NCBI GenBank assembly: GCA_900547405.1
Contig: URGL01000001.1
Coordinates: 76,846-140,845, forward strand
Direction of reading: 5' to 3'
Length of the DNA stretch: 64,000 nt
DNA from: an uncultured Eubacteriales bacterium
GTDB taxonomy: Bacteria; Bacillota; Clostridia; Oscillospirales; Oscillospiraceae
The number at the start of each line of letters is the position of its first letter. Within the stretch, counting starts at the first letter, position 1. Positions 38,761 through 47,459 of the stretch are shown in pieces. The position numbers and the translations under genes are program-made. The notes under the pieces were generated by a model. It saw nothing but the letters and a program-made list of their open reading frames with translations, did no database searches and was not told the DNA's origin.

Positions 38761-38810
38761 GGGCCTCGTCGGATGAAAGCATCCTCCCCGTTCGCACAGG
38801 AGATACACAA

Positions 38811-38843
38811 ATCGCCGGAAGCCTGATAGGGGCTTCCGGCGAT
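38811..38843 (-). terminator. Terminator of the ptsHI operon
   Basis: Thirteen-base perfect arms (38811-38823 and 38831-38843) with a 7-base loop. The T run on the minus strand is short, so termination may be partial. Confidence 0.7.
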
Positions 38844-38856
38844 AGAAATTGCACGC

Positions 38857-40512
38857 TTAGGACCGCAGAGCACTGAGGTCGCAGGTGCGGGTGTCGGTAT
38901 TGCGGATCTCCTGACGCAGGGGCAGGACGGCAGTTGGGGTAACGGAGAGCTCATCAATGCCCATAGCCATGAAGGTGGACAGCAGGCTCAGGTCCGCGCC
39001 CAGCTCGCCGCAGATGCCGATCCAGATGCCGGCCTTGTGGGCGGCATCCGCGGCCATCTTCAGCGCCCGCAGAACGGCAGGGTGATGGGGATCGTAGAAC
39101 CGGCCCAGGTCGTTGCACTGACGGTCACAGGCCAGGGTGTACTGGGTCAGGTCGTTGGTGCCGACGGAGAAGAAGTCCACCAGCTTGGCCAGATCCTCCG
39201 CCACAAATACAGAGGCAGGGGTCTCGATCATGATGCCCAGCTCCGTCTCGGGGTCGTAGGGAACGCCCTCCAGGGTCAGCTCCTTCATGACGCTTTCGCA
39301 GGCGCGCTTACACTCCTCCACTTCCCAGACAGAGGTGATCATGGGGAACATAATGGCAACCTTGCCGTAAGCAGAGGCCCGGTACAGGGCCCGGAGCTGG
39401 GTCCGGAACACTTCGGGGCGGTTCAGGGAGATCCGGATGGCCCGGATGCCCATAGCAGGGTTCTCCTCCTTGGGCATATTGAAGTAGGCAACCTGCTTGT
39501 CAGCGCCGATGTCCAGGGTGCGGATGATGACCCGCTTGCCGTCCATGGCCTCGGCTACCTTCTTGTAGGCCTGGAACTGCTCCTCCTCGGTGGGGTAGTA
39601 GTCCGCAGCCAGGTAGAGGAACTCGGACCGGAACAGGCCGATGCCCTGGCCGTCGTTGGCAAGAACGGAATTTACATCCTCGGGAGAGCCGATATTGCAA
39701 TAGAGCTTAATGTGCTTGCCGTCCAGGGTCACATCCTCCTGACCCTTCATGGTCTGCAGCAGCGCCTTGCGCTTCTGCTGGGCATCGTACTTGGCCTTCA
39801 GATTGGTCAGGGTGATTTCGTCCGGGTCCAGGATCAGCAGACCGGTCTCCCCATCGATGTAGGCCATCCGTCCCTCATACTCGCTCTTCAGAGCTTCGCC
39901 AAAGCCGCAGATGGCGGGGATGCCCATGGTCCGGGCCAGGATGGCAGTGTGGCTATTGCTGGAGCCTCCCTGGGTAACAAAGCCCAGGATCTTGCTCTTG
40001 TCCATCTGCAAGGTCTCAGAGGGAGCCAGGTCGTCAGCGGCCAGGACAATGGGCTCATTGGAGTTGATGCCGCCCTCAGAAACACCCATCAGATTGTTGA
40101 TGATCCGGCGGCTCACATCCAGGATATCGGCGGATCGGGCCTGCATGTAAGCGTCCTCCATAGCGGCAAACATCTCAGCAAACTGGTTGCCAGCGGTCTG
40201 GACGGCGTACTCGGCACAGCAGGACTCGCTTTCCATGGTGTCCATGACACAGGCCACATAGTCCTCGTCCTCAACGAACATGGCGTGGGTCTCAAAGAGA
40301 ACGGCGGACTCTTCTCCCGCTTCCTCCCGGCATTTGTCGGCCAGCTCCTCCAGCTGGGCGATGGACTGCTGCTGTGCCTCGGCAAACCGGGCCTTCTCCG
40401 CCTCCAGATCCTCTACCTTCCGGTTGGTGACAGCCGTATCCTCTCGCTTATAGAAATACAGCTTGCCCTTGATCACACCGGCGGAAACGCCTTTTCCTTG
40501 AATCGTAATCAT
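38857..40512 (-). CDS. ptsI: PTS enzyme I (phosphoenolpyruvate-protein phosphotransferase)
   Basis: 551 aa. The phospho-His motif is GGSSNSHTAILAR (residues 185-197); the PEP-binding signatures include DIGADKQ, GIRAIRISL and SVGTNDLTQYTLACDR. It takes phosphate from PEP and passes it to HPr. AGGGGAG precedes the ATG. It follows the HPr gene and sits next to the ula-type genes, suggesting that this PTS serves ascorbate in particular. Confidence 0.96.
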   Translation of the reverse strand: MITIQGKGVSAGVIKGKLYFYKREDTAVTNRKVEDLEAEKARFAEAQQQSIAQLEELADKCREEAGEESAVLFETHAMFVEDEDYVACVMDTMESESCCAEYAVQTAGNQFAEMFAAMEDAYMQARSADILDVSRRIINNLMGVSEGGINSNEPIVLAADDLAPSETLQMDKSKILGFVTQGGSSNSHTAILARTMGIPAICGFGEALKSEYEGRMAYIDGETGLLILDPDEITLTNLKAKYDAQQKRKALLQTMKGQEDVTLDGKHIKLYCNIGSPEDVNSVLANDGQGIGLFRSEFLYLAADYYPTEEEQFQAYKKVAEAMDGKRVIIRTLDIGADKQVAYFNMPKEENPAMGIRAIRISLNRPEVFRTQLRALYRASAYGKVAIMFPMITSVWEVEECKRACESVMKELTLEGVPYDPETELGIMIETPASVFVAEDLAKLVDFFSVGTNDLTQYTLACDRQCNDLGRFYDPHHPAVLRALKMAADAAHKAGIWIGICGELGADLSLLSTFMAMGIDELSVTPTAVLPLRQEIRNTDTRTCDLSALRS

Positions 40513-40545
40513 GACTTGCTCCCCTTTGTGCTTATTTGCTTATGC

Positions 40546-40806
40546 TTACAGATTATCCTGGAAGAACTTCTCCATGGCGGCAATGGCCTCATCCTCGGCA
40601 GGGCCCTCAGCCTTGACGGTGACCTCATCGCCGTTCTTCACAGCCAGACCCATGATCATCATCAGCTGGGTAGCCTTGATGGTCTTGGCACCCTTGGTGA
40701 TGGTGATGGTGGTATCGGGGTAAGCCTTGGCAGCCTTGGCCAGCATACCGGCGGGACGGGCGTGGAGACCCAGAGGATCGTTAACGGTATAATTGAATTC
40801 TTTCAT
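40546..40806 (-). CDS. ptsH: PTS phosphocarrier HPr, lacking regulatory Ser46
   Basis: 86 aa. The active His15 is in GLHARPAG. In low-GC Firmicutes HPr, HPr kinase acts on Ser46 (KSIMG); here the region reads KATQLMMIMG, with Gln47 at the aligned place. So catabolite control through HPr(Ser-P)/CcpA should not work on this copy, although a neighbouring Thr46 exists. It accepts phosphate from EI and passes it to the IIA protein. First gene before ptsI, with its own promoter. Confidence 0.95.
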   Translation of the reverse strand: MKEFNYTVNDPLGLHARPAGMLAKAAKAYPDTTITITKGAKTIKATQLMMIMGLAVKNGDEVTVKAEGPAEDEAIAAMEKFFQDNL

Positions 40807-40843
40807 GGTGGAGACCTCTTTCTAAATTATAAGGATAATAATG

Positions 40844-40871
40844 ATTATATTATATTTTCGAGAAAAAGCAA
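40844..40871 (-). promoter_or_regulatory. Promoter of ptsH-ptsI
   Basis: On the minus strand TTGCTT (40866-40871) and TATAAT (40844-40849) are 16 bases apart, in a very AT-rich stretch; a second TATAAT overlaps. It suggests ptsHI can be made apart from the upstream ulaF unit. Confidence 0.65.
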
Positions 40872-40878
40872 GCCTTAT

Positions 40879-41577
40879 TTAATTTTTCTGCCCGTAATAG
40901 GCGTTGGGGCCATGCTTGCGCATATAGTGCTTGTCCTGGATCCGCTGGGGAGCGGGGGCAGCGCTGGGATCTACCTGCCGGGTCAGGATAGCCATCTTGG
41001 CCACTTCCTCCAGCACCACGGCGTGGTAGACAGCCTGAGCGGGATCCTTGCCCCAGGTGAAGGGGCCGTGGCTGTGGCAGATAACAGCGGGGACGGCGGT
41101 GGGGTCCAGGCCCCGGTCCTTGAATGTCTCGATAATGACGGTGCCGGTGCCCTTTTCATAGTCCTCATCCAGCTCAGCCTGAGTCAGGTGCCGGGCACAG
41201 GGAATGGCTCCGTAGAAATAGTCCGCGTGGGTGGTGCCGTAGCAGGGAATGTCCCGGCCCGCCTGGGCCCAGGCTACGGCATAGGGGCTATGGGTATGGA
41301 CGATACCCCCCACCTTCGGGAAGGCTTTGTAGAGCTCGATGTGGGTCTTGGTGTCGGAGCTGGGATTCAGGTCTCCTTCCACCACATGGCCCTCCAGGTC
41401 CAGAACCACCAGCATATCGGGGGTCAGCTCTTCGTACTCCACGCCGCTGGGCTTGATCACGATCAGTCCCTTCTCCCGGTCAATGCCGGAGACGTTGCCC
41501 CAGGTATAGGTGACCAGATTCCGGCGGGGAAGCTCCATATTGGCCTCATAAACCTTTTGTTTCAGTTCTTCCAGCAT
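40879..41577 (-). CDS. ulaF: L-ribulose-5-phosphate 4-epimerase (UlaF/AraD type)
   Basis: 232 aa class II aldolase-fold protein. Zinc ligands in VHTHSPYAVAWA (His pair near 95-97) and CHSHGPF (near 170); GTTHADYFYG and LGLN-like patterns fit AraD/UlaF/SgbE. It turns L-ribulose 5-phosphate into D-xylulose 5-phosphate, the last step of ascorbate breakdown. The end of the upstream gene (GAG GAG GAC TGA) doubles as its ribosome site. By context ulaF, though AraD cannot be excluded by sequence alone. Confidence 0.9.
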   Translation of the reverse strand: MLEELKQKVYEANMELPRRNLVTYTWGNVSGIDREKGLIVIKPSGVEYEELTPDMLVVLDLEGHVVEGDLNPSSDTKTHIELYKAFPKVGGIVHTHSPYAVAWAQAGRDIPCYGTTHADYFYGAIPCARHLTQAELDEDYEKGTGTVIIETFKDRGLDPTAVPAVICHSHGPFTWGKDPAQAVYHAVVLEEVAKMAILTRQVDPSAAPAPQRIQDKHYMRKHGPNAYYGQKN

Positions 41578-41580
41578 GCT

Positions 41581-42645
41581 TCAGTCCTCCTCAATGATGT
41601 ACATGGCGACCTCGTCGATCTCCCGGTTGGTGCCTACAACTACGTCCTGGCCCTTGGCATTGACAAAGTGCATGGCATTGGCGCAGCCGGTGTTGCGGTC
41701 GATATAGTCTACATGGTAATCGCCGGTCTCGCCGTCCCAGGTAATGGCGATGGTGTCCTTGGTGCCCTTCCGCCAGCCTACGATCCAGGTGGGCTTACCA
41801 AGAAGCTGGCAGGCCCAGGTGGCGTGGATCATGTCGGTTTCCTTCTCCGGCTTGCCGAACTTCCACTGGGGCACGTAGTTGCCGTGGGCATCCAGGTGAT
41901 AGATCACGAGAGAAGCGCCATGGAAGGGGCTGATGGCACCCAGCTCCGGCTTGCCGTCCCCATCGAAATCCATAAGCACCGCGTCGGAGGTGGGCACGCT
42001 CAGGACCTGCTTGACGGTCCAGGGCTCACCGACAGCAACAGGGGGGGCAAACACAAACACGCCCTCCTCGCAGCCCACAACGGCAGCATCATAGCCGTCA
42101 ACCTTGATCTGGCTGTAGCCGTGGTTCTTCAGCATACCGATCTTGATGGGGGTCAGCTTCAGCTGATTGGCCTCGTTGTAAGAGGACAGATCCTCCGGCA
42201 GAATGGCCCCGTAGCAGGCGCCGGGCATACGCCAGTCGTCTTTATACTCGTGGCCGGATTTCAGGCAGCAGACGATCAGGTAGTTGACGCCGTTCCGGTT
42301 GAGAATGCCAAACCGGTGGACAAAGGGAGCATCGCACAGTGTGCGGATGCTCCAGCCCTGGCCCTCCTTCTTGGCGATGACGATCTTGGCCTCCTTGGAG
42401 TCGTTGGGGGAATAGAACTTGTGGGTAGCCAGGAACATATCCTCGGTGCCGGGAACGGGGGTCATGGTCATGACGCCGCCGGGCTCGGTCCATACGGTAT
42501 CCAGCATCTCCCCTTCTTCGCTGAAGAGGTAGCAGGGGTCATGCTTTTCCGCCGCCACCAGGAAGGCGGGCTGGCCCTCGTGGGTCAGGCGGCTCATAGC
42601 GTAGCACTTGTTGAGGTTTGAAATAACACGCTTTTGGACTTTCAT
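41581..42645 (-). CDS. Unknown FG-GAP/VCBS-like beta-propeller protein of the ascorbate locus
   Basis: 354 aa from the ATG at 42645 (GGAGG upstream; the longer frame to 42732 runs into operator boxes). No signal peptide or membrane segment, so cytoplasmic. It appears built of repeated beta-strand blades with motifs such as DFDGDGKPELGAISPFHG (a calcium-binding FG-GAP-type loop), VDGYDAAVVGCEEGVFVF and AITWDGETGDYHV. No enzyme family is recognised. First gene of the operon with ulaF, translationally linked to it and controlled from the same region as ulaG. A role in ascorbate or related sugar-acid use is likely by position; an isomerase, lactonase or sensor are all possible. Confidence 0.8.
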   Translation of the reverse strand: MKVQKRVISNLNKCYAMSRLTHEGQPAFLVAAEKHDPCYLFSEEGEMLDTVWTEPGGVMTMTPVPGTEDMFLATHKFYSPNDSKEAKIVIAKKEGQGWSIRTLCDAPFVHRFGILNRNGVNYLIVCCLKSGHEYKDDWRMPGACYGAILPEDLSSYNEANQLKLTPIKIGMLKNHGYSQIKVDGYDAAVVGCEEGVFVFAPPVAVGEPWTVKQVLSVPTSDAVLMDFDGDGKPELGAISPFHGASLVIYHLDAHGNYVPQWKFGKPEKETDMIHATWACQLLGKPTWIVGWRKGTKDTIAITWDGETGDYHVDYIDRNTGCANAMHFVNAKGQDVVVGTNREIDEVAMYIIEED

Positions 42646-42689
42646 GAAAAGAACCTCCAGGTCGATTTTCAGAATGTGCTCTTTTGAAA

Positions 42690-42740
42690 CGAACATAAAG
42701 CAGAGGCTTTTTTCGCCACAAATCGAACACATCGAACATA
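42690..42740. promoter_or_regulatory. Repeated CGAACATA operator boxes, left side
   Basis: CGAACATA at 42690-42697 and 42733-42740 and CGAACACA at 42724-42731, in the leader of the FG-GAP-ulaF operon. The two right-hand boxes are 9 bases apart. A further copy lies at 43023-43030 by the opposite promoter. DeoR-family regulators often use such direct repeats. Confidence 0.65.
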
Positions 42741-42773
42741 TACTTACCGGTTTGTCCGGTGATTACGCCTCAT

Positions 42774-42802
42774 ATTATAGCCTATACCATAGGAAATCGC
42801 AA
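42774..42802 (-). promoter_or_regulatory. Promoter of the FG-GAP-ulaF operon
   Basis: On the minus strand TTGCGA (42797-42802) and TATAAT (42774-42779), 17 bases apart. The 220 bases between here and 43000 are very AT-rich and show no gene. Confidence 0.8.
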
Positions 42803-43022
42803 TAGGGTTTTTTGATTTTTTTCATTTTCCCTGTCAAATTTTACGGTCGGTTTTTGGTTAATTTGCTGATTTTTACATTCTGGTCATAATTGCACCGTCA
42901 TTTTTTCGTTATACAATTATTGTATTTTACAGATATTTTCCAATTATTGCATTGTAAAAAGTTCTATTTTTTAATTCATCACTTTTTCGCATCTCCTAAA
43001 TGGAACATTCAAATATGTAAAA

Positions 43023-43067
43023 CGAACATATAATTTACTTGAATTTTTGATTGTTTTGATATATGAT
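43023..43067 (+). promoter_or_regulatory. Promoter and operator of the ulaG operon
   Basis: TTGAAT (43039-43044) and TATGAT (43062-43067) are 17 bases apart. A CGAACATA box (43023-43030) ends eight bases before the -35, and GGAACATT at 43002-43009 is a near match. Confidence 0.8.
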
Positions 43068-43118
43068 GGCATCAGCGAACAGTGATATACGCTTACCCAT
43101 TATACAGGAGGAACCGAT

Positions 43119-44222
43119 ATGAGCAAAGTTTCCGAAATGACCCGTGACAAGTGGATCCAGAATACCTTCCCCGAGTGGGGCACCTGGCTGGTGGAAGACA
43201 TTGAGAATGAGGTCGTAGCCCCCGGCAATGTGGCCATGTGGTGGCTGGGCTGCACCGGCGTGTGGTTCAAGACCCCCGGCGGTGCCAACGTCTCCATCGA
43301 CCTGTGGTGCGGCAACGGCAAGCGGACCCACGGCAACGGCAAGATGGCGGTTGGCCACCAGATGGCCAATATGTGCGGCGCCCGGGCCATGCAGCCCAAC
43401 CTGCGCAACGTCCCCTTTGTCTTTGATCCCTTCGCCTTCAAGCAGGTAGACGCGGTGCTGGCCACCCACTACCATCAGGACCATATGTCCGCCGAGTGGG
43501 CTGCCCACGTTCTGCACAGCGGCATGACCACCACCGACGACAAGGGCAACGTGATCCCCGTCCCCTTCATCGGCCCCAAGAAGTCCGTTGAGACCTGGGT
43601 CAAGTGGGGCGTGCCCGAGGACCGCTGCATTACCGTCAAGCCCGGCGACACCATCAAGATCAAGGACCTGGAGATCATTGCTCTGGATTCCTTCGACCGG
43701 ACCTGCATCGTCACCACCGACTCCACCGGCCCCGACCGGGAGGAGCTCACCGGCAAGTGCCCCACCGACATGGACGAGAAGGCCGTCAACTACCTGATCA
43801 AGACCCCCGGCGGCAACATCTACCACTCCGGCGACTCTCACTTCTCCATCTACTTTGCCAAGCACGGCAAGGATTACGACATCGATGTGGCCTTCGGCTC
43901 CTTCGGTGAGAACCCCATCGGCATGCAGGACAAGATGACCTCCGTGGATATCCTCCGGATGGCCGAGAACCTGCGCTGCAAGGTGGTGGTGCCCATCCAC
44001 TGGGATGTTTGGACCAACTTCCAGGCCGACTGCGAAGAGATCAAGCTCCTCTACGACTTCAAGAAGGACCGCAACGAGTACAAGTTCCATCCCTTCTTCT
44101 GGCAGGTTGGCGGCAAGTACGTTTACCCCCAGGACAAGGACAAGATCTACTACCATCACCGCCGGGGCTTCGAGGACTGCTTCGAGGCACCCCAGAACAT
44201 CCCCTACCGCTCCTGCCTGTAA
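43119..44222 (+). CDS. ulaG: L-ascorbate-6-phosphate lactonase UlaG
   Basis: 367 aa, close to E. coli UlaG. Metallo-beta-lactamase-fold motifs: THYHQDHMS (near residue 110), HSGDSHFS (near 238) and PIHWDVW (near 290), with the UlaG-type N-terminus VEDIENEVV. It opens L-ascorbate 6-phosphate to 3-keto-L-gulonate 6-phosphate. AGGAGG precedes the start. First gene of the ula transport operon. Confidence 0.96.
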   Translation: MSKVSEMTRDKWIQNTFPEWGTWLVEDIENEVVAPGNVAMWWLGCTGVWFKTPGGANVSIDLWCGNGKRTHGNGKMAVGHQMANMCGARAMQPNLRNVPFVFDPFAFKQVDAVLATHYHQDHMSAEWAAHVLHSGMTTTDDKGNVIPVPFIGPKKSVETWVKWGVPEDRCITVKPGDTIKIKDLEIIALDSFDRTCIVTTDSTGPDREELTGKCPTDMDEKAVNYLIKTPGGNIYHSGDSHFSIYFAKHGKDYDIDVAFGSFGENPIGMQDKMTSVDILRMAENLRCKVVVPIHWDVWTNFQADCEEIKLLYDFKKDRNEYKFHPFFWQVGGKYVYPQDKDKIYYHHRRGFEDCFEAPQNIPYRSCL

Positions 44223-44240
44223 CACAAGGAGGAGACGGAT

Positions 44241-44720
44241 ATGGCAAGTGTTCTGCAGACCATCGTGGAGAAGAAGCACTACGCCTTTGTTGACAAGCTG
44301 GACAGCTGGCAACAGGGCGTGGAGCTCAGCGCCAAGAGCCTGGTGGCCGACGGCAGCGTAGACGAGGACTATTACAAGCAGATCGTAGACTGCATCGAAA
44401 AATACGGCCCCTATGTGGTCTTCGACCACTACGTGGCCATGCCCCACTCCCAGGAGAACGCCAAAGGCGTTCACAAGACCGGTATCGGCTTCATGCGTGT
44501 GAAGGAGCCTGTCAGCTTCGGCAAGGACGAGGACGGCGAAGAGAAGCTCGCCAAGCTCTTCTTTACCCTGGCTGCCTGCAACCCCGACGAACACCTGAAC
44601 AATATCCAACAGCTGGCCTCCCTCTTCTGCAACGAAGAGTTGCTGGACGCCCTCATGGCGGCAAACACGCCGGAGGATATTCTGGCGGCAGAGGCGGCCC
44701 ACCCCATCGAAGAGATGTAA
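44241..44720 (+). CDS. ulaC: PTS ascorbate-type IIA protein
   Basis: 159 aa, one EIIA-2 domain. The phospho-His is in VAMPHSQENAKG (near residue 74). It takes phosphate from HPr and gives it to the IIB protein. AAGGAGGAG precedes the ATG. Between ulaG and ulaA as in other ula loci. Confidence 0.94.
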   Translation: MASVLQTIVEKKHYAFVDKLDSWQQGVELSAKSLVADGSVDEDYYKQIVDCIEKYGPYVVFDHYVAMPHSQENAKGVHKTGIGFMRVKEPVSFGKDEDGEEKLAKLFFTLAACNPDEHLNNIQQLASLFCNEELLDALMAANTPEDILAAEAAHPIEEM

Positions 44721-44756
44721 CCACGGCACAAAAATTAAGCAAAAGGAGATCGTAAC

Positions 44757-46244
44757 ATGCAAGTATTAACATCGATTTGGGAATTCTTTGCAAACAACAT
44801 TCTGAAAAACGCTCCCCACATGATCGGCTTCATTGTCCTGCTTGGCTACCTGCTGAAAGGCGAAAAGTGGTACACCACCCTGGGCGGCACCCTGAAGGCC
44901 ATCATCGGCATGCTGATCCTGAACGTAGGCTCCGGCGGACTGGTTTCCAACTTCCGTCCCATCCTGGTAGGCCTGAAGGACCGCTTCAATCTGGACGCTA
45001 CCGTTATCGACCCCTATTTCGGCCAGAATGCCGTTACCGACGGCGTTATGGAAGTCTTCGGCAAGGCCTTTGACTCCGTCATGATCCTGCTGCTGATCGC
45101 TTTCATCGTCAACATCCTGCTGGTCCGCTTCAACAAGTATACCAAGTGCCGCACCCTGTTCACCACCGGCCATGTGCAGGTGCAGCAGGCCTCCACCGCC
45201 TACTGGCTGATCATGTTTGCCATGCCCGCTCTGCTGAAGAACGATACTCTGATGCTGGTCGTCATGGCTGTGGTTCTGGGCGCTTACTGGGCCGTTGGCT
45301 CCAACCTGACCGTCAAGCCCATGCAGGAGCTGACCGACGGCGCCGGCTTCGCCATTGCCCATCAGCAGATGTTCGGCATCCGTCTGGGCTACTGGGCCGC
45401 TGACAAGTTCTTCGGCAAGGACGGCGGCAAGAAGAAGGACAAGGAAATCAAGAAGGTGGGCGACATGGAGCTGCCCGGCTTCTTCCAGATCTTCAACGAG
45501 AACATGGTCTGCACCGCCATCCTGATGACCGTCTTCTTCGGCATCATCATGAGCATCATCGGCAAGGACTTCTTCATCGGCGCCGGCAACCTGAAGGAAA
45601 CCGACAGCTTCCTGGTGTTCGTCTTCGACAAGTGCCTGAACTTCGCCGTTTACCTCGCCATCCTGCAGCTGGGCGTCCGTACCTTCGTCTCCGAGCTGAC
45701 CGTTTCCTTCCAGGGCATCTCCGAGAAGCTGCTGCCCTCCTCCATCCCCGGTGTGGACTGCGCCGTGTGCTACGGCTTCGGTGATGCCAATGCCGTGACC
45801 TTCGGCTTCCTGGCCGGTCTTGCCGGTCAGCTGGTAGCCATCGTGGCTCTGATCCTGATGAAGTCCCCTGTTCTCATCATCTGCGGCTTCGTTCCCGTGT
45901 TCTTCGACAACGCTACCATCGGCCTGGTTGCCAACGAAAAGGGCGGCCTGAAGGCTTGCCTGGTGATCCCCTTCATCTCCGGTCTCATTCAGGTGTTCGG
46001 TTCCGCGCTCATCGCCGGTTGGGTCGGCATGGCTGCCTACGGCGGCTACCTGGGCATGTTCGACTGGGCGACCGTGTGGCCCATCATGACCGTCCTGATG
46101 AAGTACCTGAGCTGGGCCGGTGTGATCATCTGCGTGGCTGCCCTGCTGGTTCTGCCCCAGATCGAGTACCTGAAGGACAAGAAGGGCTACTTCCTCATCA
46201 CCGAGGACTACGAGGCCTACAAGGAGTACAAGCAGAGCAAGTAA
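44757..46244 (+). CDS. ulaA: PTS ascorbate permease IIC (UlaA)
   Basis: 495 aa with about ten or eleven membrane helices. Family patterns include LILNVGSGGLV, the YFGQNA segment and the final VLMKYLSWAGV. UlaA carries L-ascorbate across the membrane, where it is phosphorylated by IIB. AAAGGAG precedes the ATG. Slightly longer than E. coli UlaA because of a lysine-rich cytoplasmic loop (about residues 225-240). Confidence 0.95.
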   Translation: MQVLTSIWEFFANNILKNAPHMIGFIVLLGYLLKGEKWYTTLGGTLKAIIGMLILNVGSGGLVSNFRPILVGLKDRFNLDATVIDPYFGQNAVTDGVMEVFGKAFDSVMILLLIAFIVNILLVRFNKYTKCRTLFTTGHVQVQQASTAYWLIMFAMPALLKNDTLMLVVMAVVLGAYWAVGSNLTVKPMQELTDGAGFAIAHQQMFGIRLGYWAADKFFGKDGGKKKDKEIKKVGDMELPGFFQIFNENMVCTAILMTVFFGIIMSIIGKDFFIGAGNLKETDSFLVFVFDKCLNFAVYLAILQLGVRTFVSELTVSFQGISEKLLPSSIPGVDCAVCYGFGDANAVTFGFLAGLAGQLVAIVALILMKSPVLIICGFVPVFFDNATIGLVANEKGGLKACLVIPFISGLIQVFGSALIAGWVGMAAYGGYLGMFDWATVWPIMTVLMKYLSWAGVIICVAALLVLPQIEYLKDKKGYFLITEDYEAYKEYKQSK

Positions 46245-46248
46245 TGGC

Positions 46249-46318
46249 TTGACCTTTTCCTACTCCTGCCCTATAATGATTCCAGAAACCCGGAAGGGGG
46301 AGCTTCTCCCCCCTTTCC
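46249..46318 (+). promoter_or_regulatory. Promoter and leader hairpin of ulaB
   Basis: TTGACC (46249-46254) and TATAAT (46272-46277), 17 bases apart, followed by a strong hairpin (46292-46302 with 46306-46318) without a T run. It suggests ulaB also has its own transcript, with a stable 5' hairpin. Confidence 0.65.
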
Positions 46319-46351
46319 TACCAAAATTCACTGATAAGGAGATCATGCACA

Positions 46352-46660
46352 ATGGCAAAACTTGACAATGCCAGCTTTATGGTCTGCTGCGCCAATGGCG
46401 CCGGTTCTTCTCTGATGATGAAGTTGACCTTGGAGAAGGTCCTGAAGAAGCTGAACATCAAGCCCGGCAAGATCCATCACTGCGCTCTGTCCGAGGGCAA
46501 GTCCTCCGCGTCTCAGTTCAACGTAGTGTTCTGTGCCCGGAACTTCAAGGATATGTTTGCAGACGCCGAAAAGAAGGGCACCCATGTCCTGGGACTGAAG
46601 AACCTGCTGTCTGTCGCTGAGATGGAGCAGGCCATGAAAGACGCCGGTCTGGTGGACTGA
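46352..46660 (+). CDS. ulaB: PTS ascorbate-type IIB protein
   Basis: 102 aa. The phospho-Cys lies in the P-loop-like VCCANGAGSSLMM (Cys about residue 10-11). It passes phosphate from IIA to ascorbate during UlaA transport. AAGGAG precedes the start. In E. coli ulaB sits between ulaA and ulaC; here it follows ulaA after a 107-base gap that holds a promoter. Confidence 0.94.
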   Translation: MAKLDNASFMVCCANGAGSSLMMKLTLEKVLKKLNIKPGKIHHCALSEGKSSASQFNVVFCARNFKDMFADAEKKGTHVLGLKNLLSVAEMEQAMKDAGLVD

Positions 46661-46738
46661 TCCACGCCGGTACCCAAGTACACAGCTGTGGGGAGCGGCC
46701 GGTCAGGCCGTTCCCCTTTCTTATTTTAGGAGGAAGCA

Positions 46739-47419
46739 ATGATCAAAGCCGTCTTTTTTGACATCGACAATACCCTCTACTCGGAAACCGACGCCCATGC
46801 AGTTGCCTGGCTGGCCCTGACACGGTACGTATGGGACCACTTCGCCATTGACGCCGAAACCTGGCAGGGATACTACAGCCGGGAAATGGCACAGATGAAG
46901 GATCTGCTGGGCCCTCAGGCAGCCATTCACAACCGGATGATCCGCTTTCAGCGCATCCTGGAGAAGCTCCATCTTCCCCTCTCCCATGCCAAAATCATGA
47001 ACGACCTCTATTGGAGTGCCCTCCTGGAGGCCGCCCGGCCGGAGCCCCATATCCAGGACTGCCTGGCGGACCTGAAAGAACGGGGCTACCTTCTCGGTAT
47101 CGGCACCAACATGACTCTGGACTGGCAAATGGCAAAGCTCCAGAAGCTGGAGCTCACCGACTACTTCTCCCTCATTCTTTCCAGCGAGGAAGCAGGCTGC
47201 GAAAAGCCGGACCCCAGGTTTTTCCGCCTCTGCGCCCATAAGGCCGGAGTCGAAACCAAGGAGTGCCTGTTTGTCGGCGACTCCCTGAAAGGAGATATTC
47301 TGGGTGCGGAAGCTGCCGGTATGCGGGCCCTGTGGTATGCGCCGAAGGAAGGAGATCTCTCGGCGCATGCCGGATTCACCCGCTATTCCCAGTTGCAAAA
47401 TCTGATTTCCGTGGTATAA
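46739..47419 (+). CDS. HAD phosphatase (YjjG-like)
   Basis: 226 aa. HAD motif I is FFDIDNTLYSE (residues 6-16), motif II is IGTNMT, motif III Lys is in EEAGCEKPDP and motif IV is FVGDSLKGDILGA. A C1 helical cap lies between. Likely substrates are nucleotides or sugar phosphates; the true one is unknown. TAGGAGGAAG precedes the ATG. It follows ulaB and may clean up phosphorylated by-products. Confidence 0.9.
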   Translation: MIKAVFFDIDNTLYSETDAHAVAWLALTRYVWDHFAIDAETWQGYYSREMAQMKDLLGPQAAIHNRMIRFQRILEKLHLPLSHAKIMNDLYWSALLEAARPEPHIQDCLADLKERGYLLGIGTNMTLDWQMAKLQKLELTDYFSLILSSEEAGCEKPDPRFFRLCAHKAGVETKECLFVGDSLKGDILGAEAAGMRALWYAPKEGDLSAHAGFTRYSQLQNLISVV

Positions 47420-47420
47420 T
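47393..47420 (+). promoter_or_regulatory. Promoter of the DeoR regulator
   Basis: TTGCAA (47393-47398) and TATAAT (47415-47420), 16 bases apart, over the end of the HAD gene. Its spacer and flanks closely resemble the promoter at 28542-28569. Confidence 0.75.
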
Positions 47421-47459
47421 AAAATCGATTTTTTCAACGATCAAACTGTGAGGTAGCCT

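Noticed and set aside
39037..42621. Open frame of nearly 1200 codons on the plus strand
   Set aside because: It lies antisense to ptsI, ptsH, ulaF and the FG-GAP gene, all of which have clear family motifs and ribosome sites. It is a product of third-position GC bias; its translation is low-complexity Gly/Leu/His/Val-rich without domains.
42803..43000. Hidden gene or small RNA in the AT-rich ula control region
   Set aside because: No frame above a few codons with a ribosome site, and no clear terminator hairpin; the stretch looks like plain regulatory DNA.
43035..44762. 575-codon minus-strand frame over ulaG and ulaC
   Set aside because: Antisense shadow of strongly recognised genes; covers the ulaG promoter as well.
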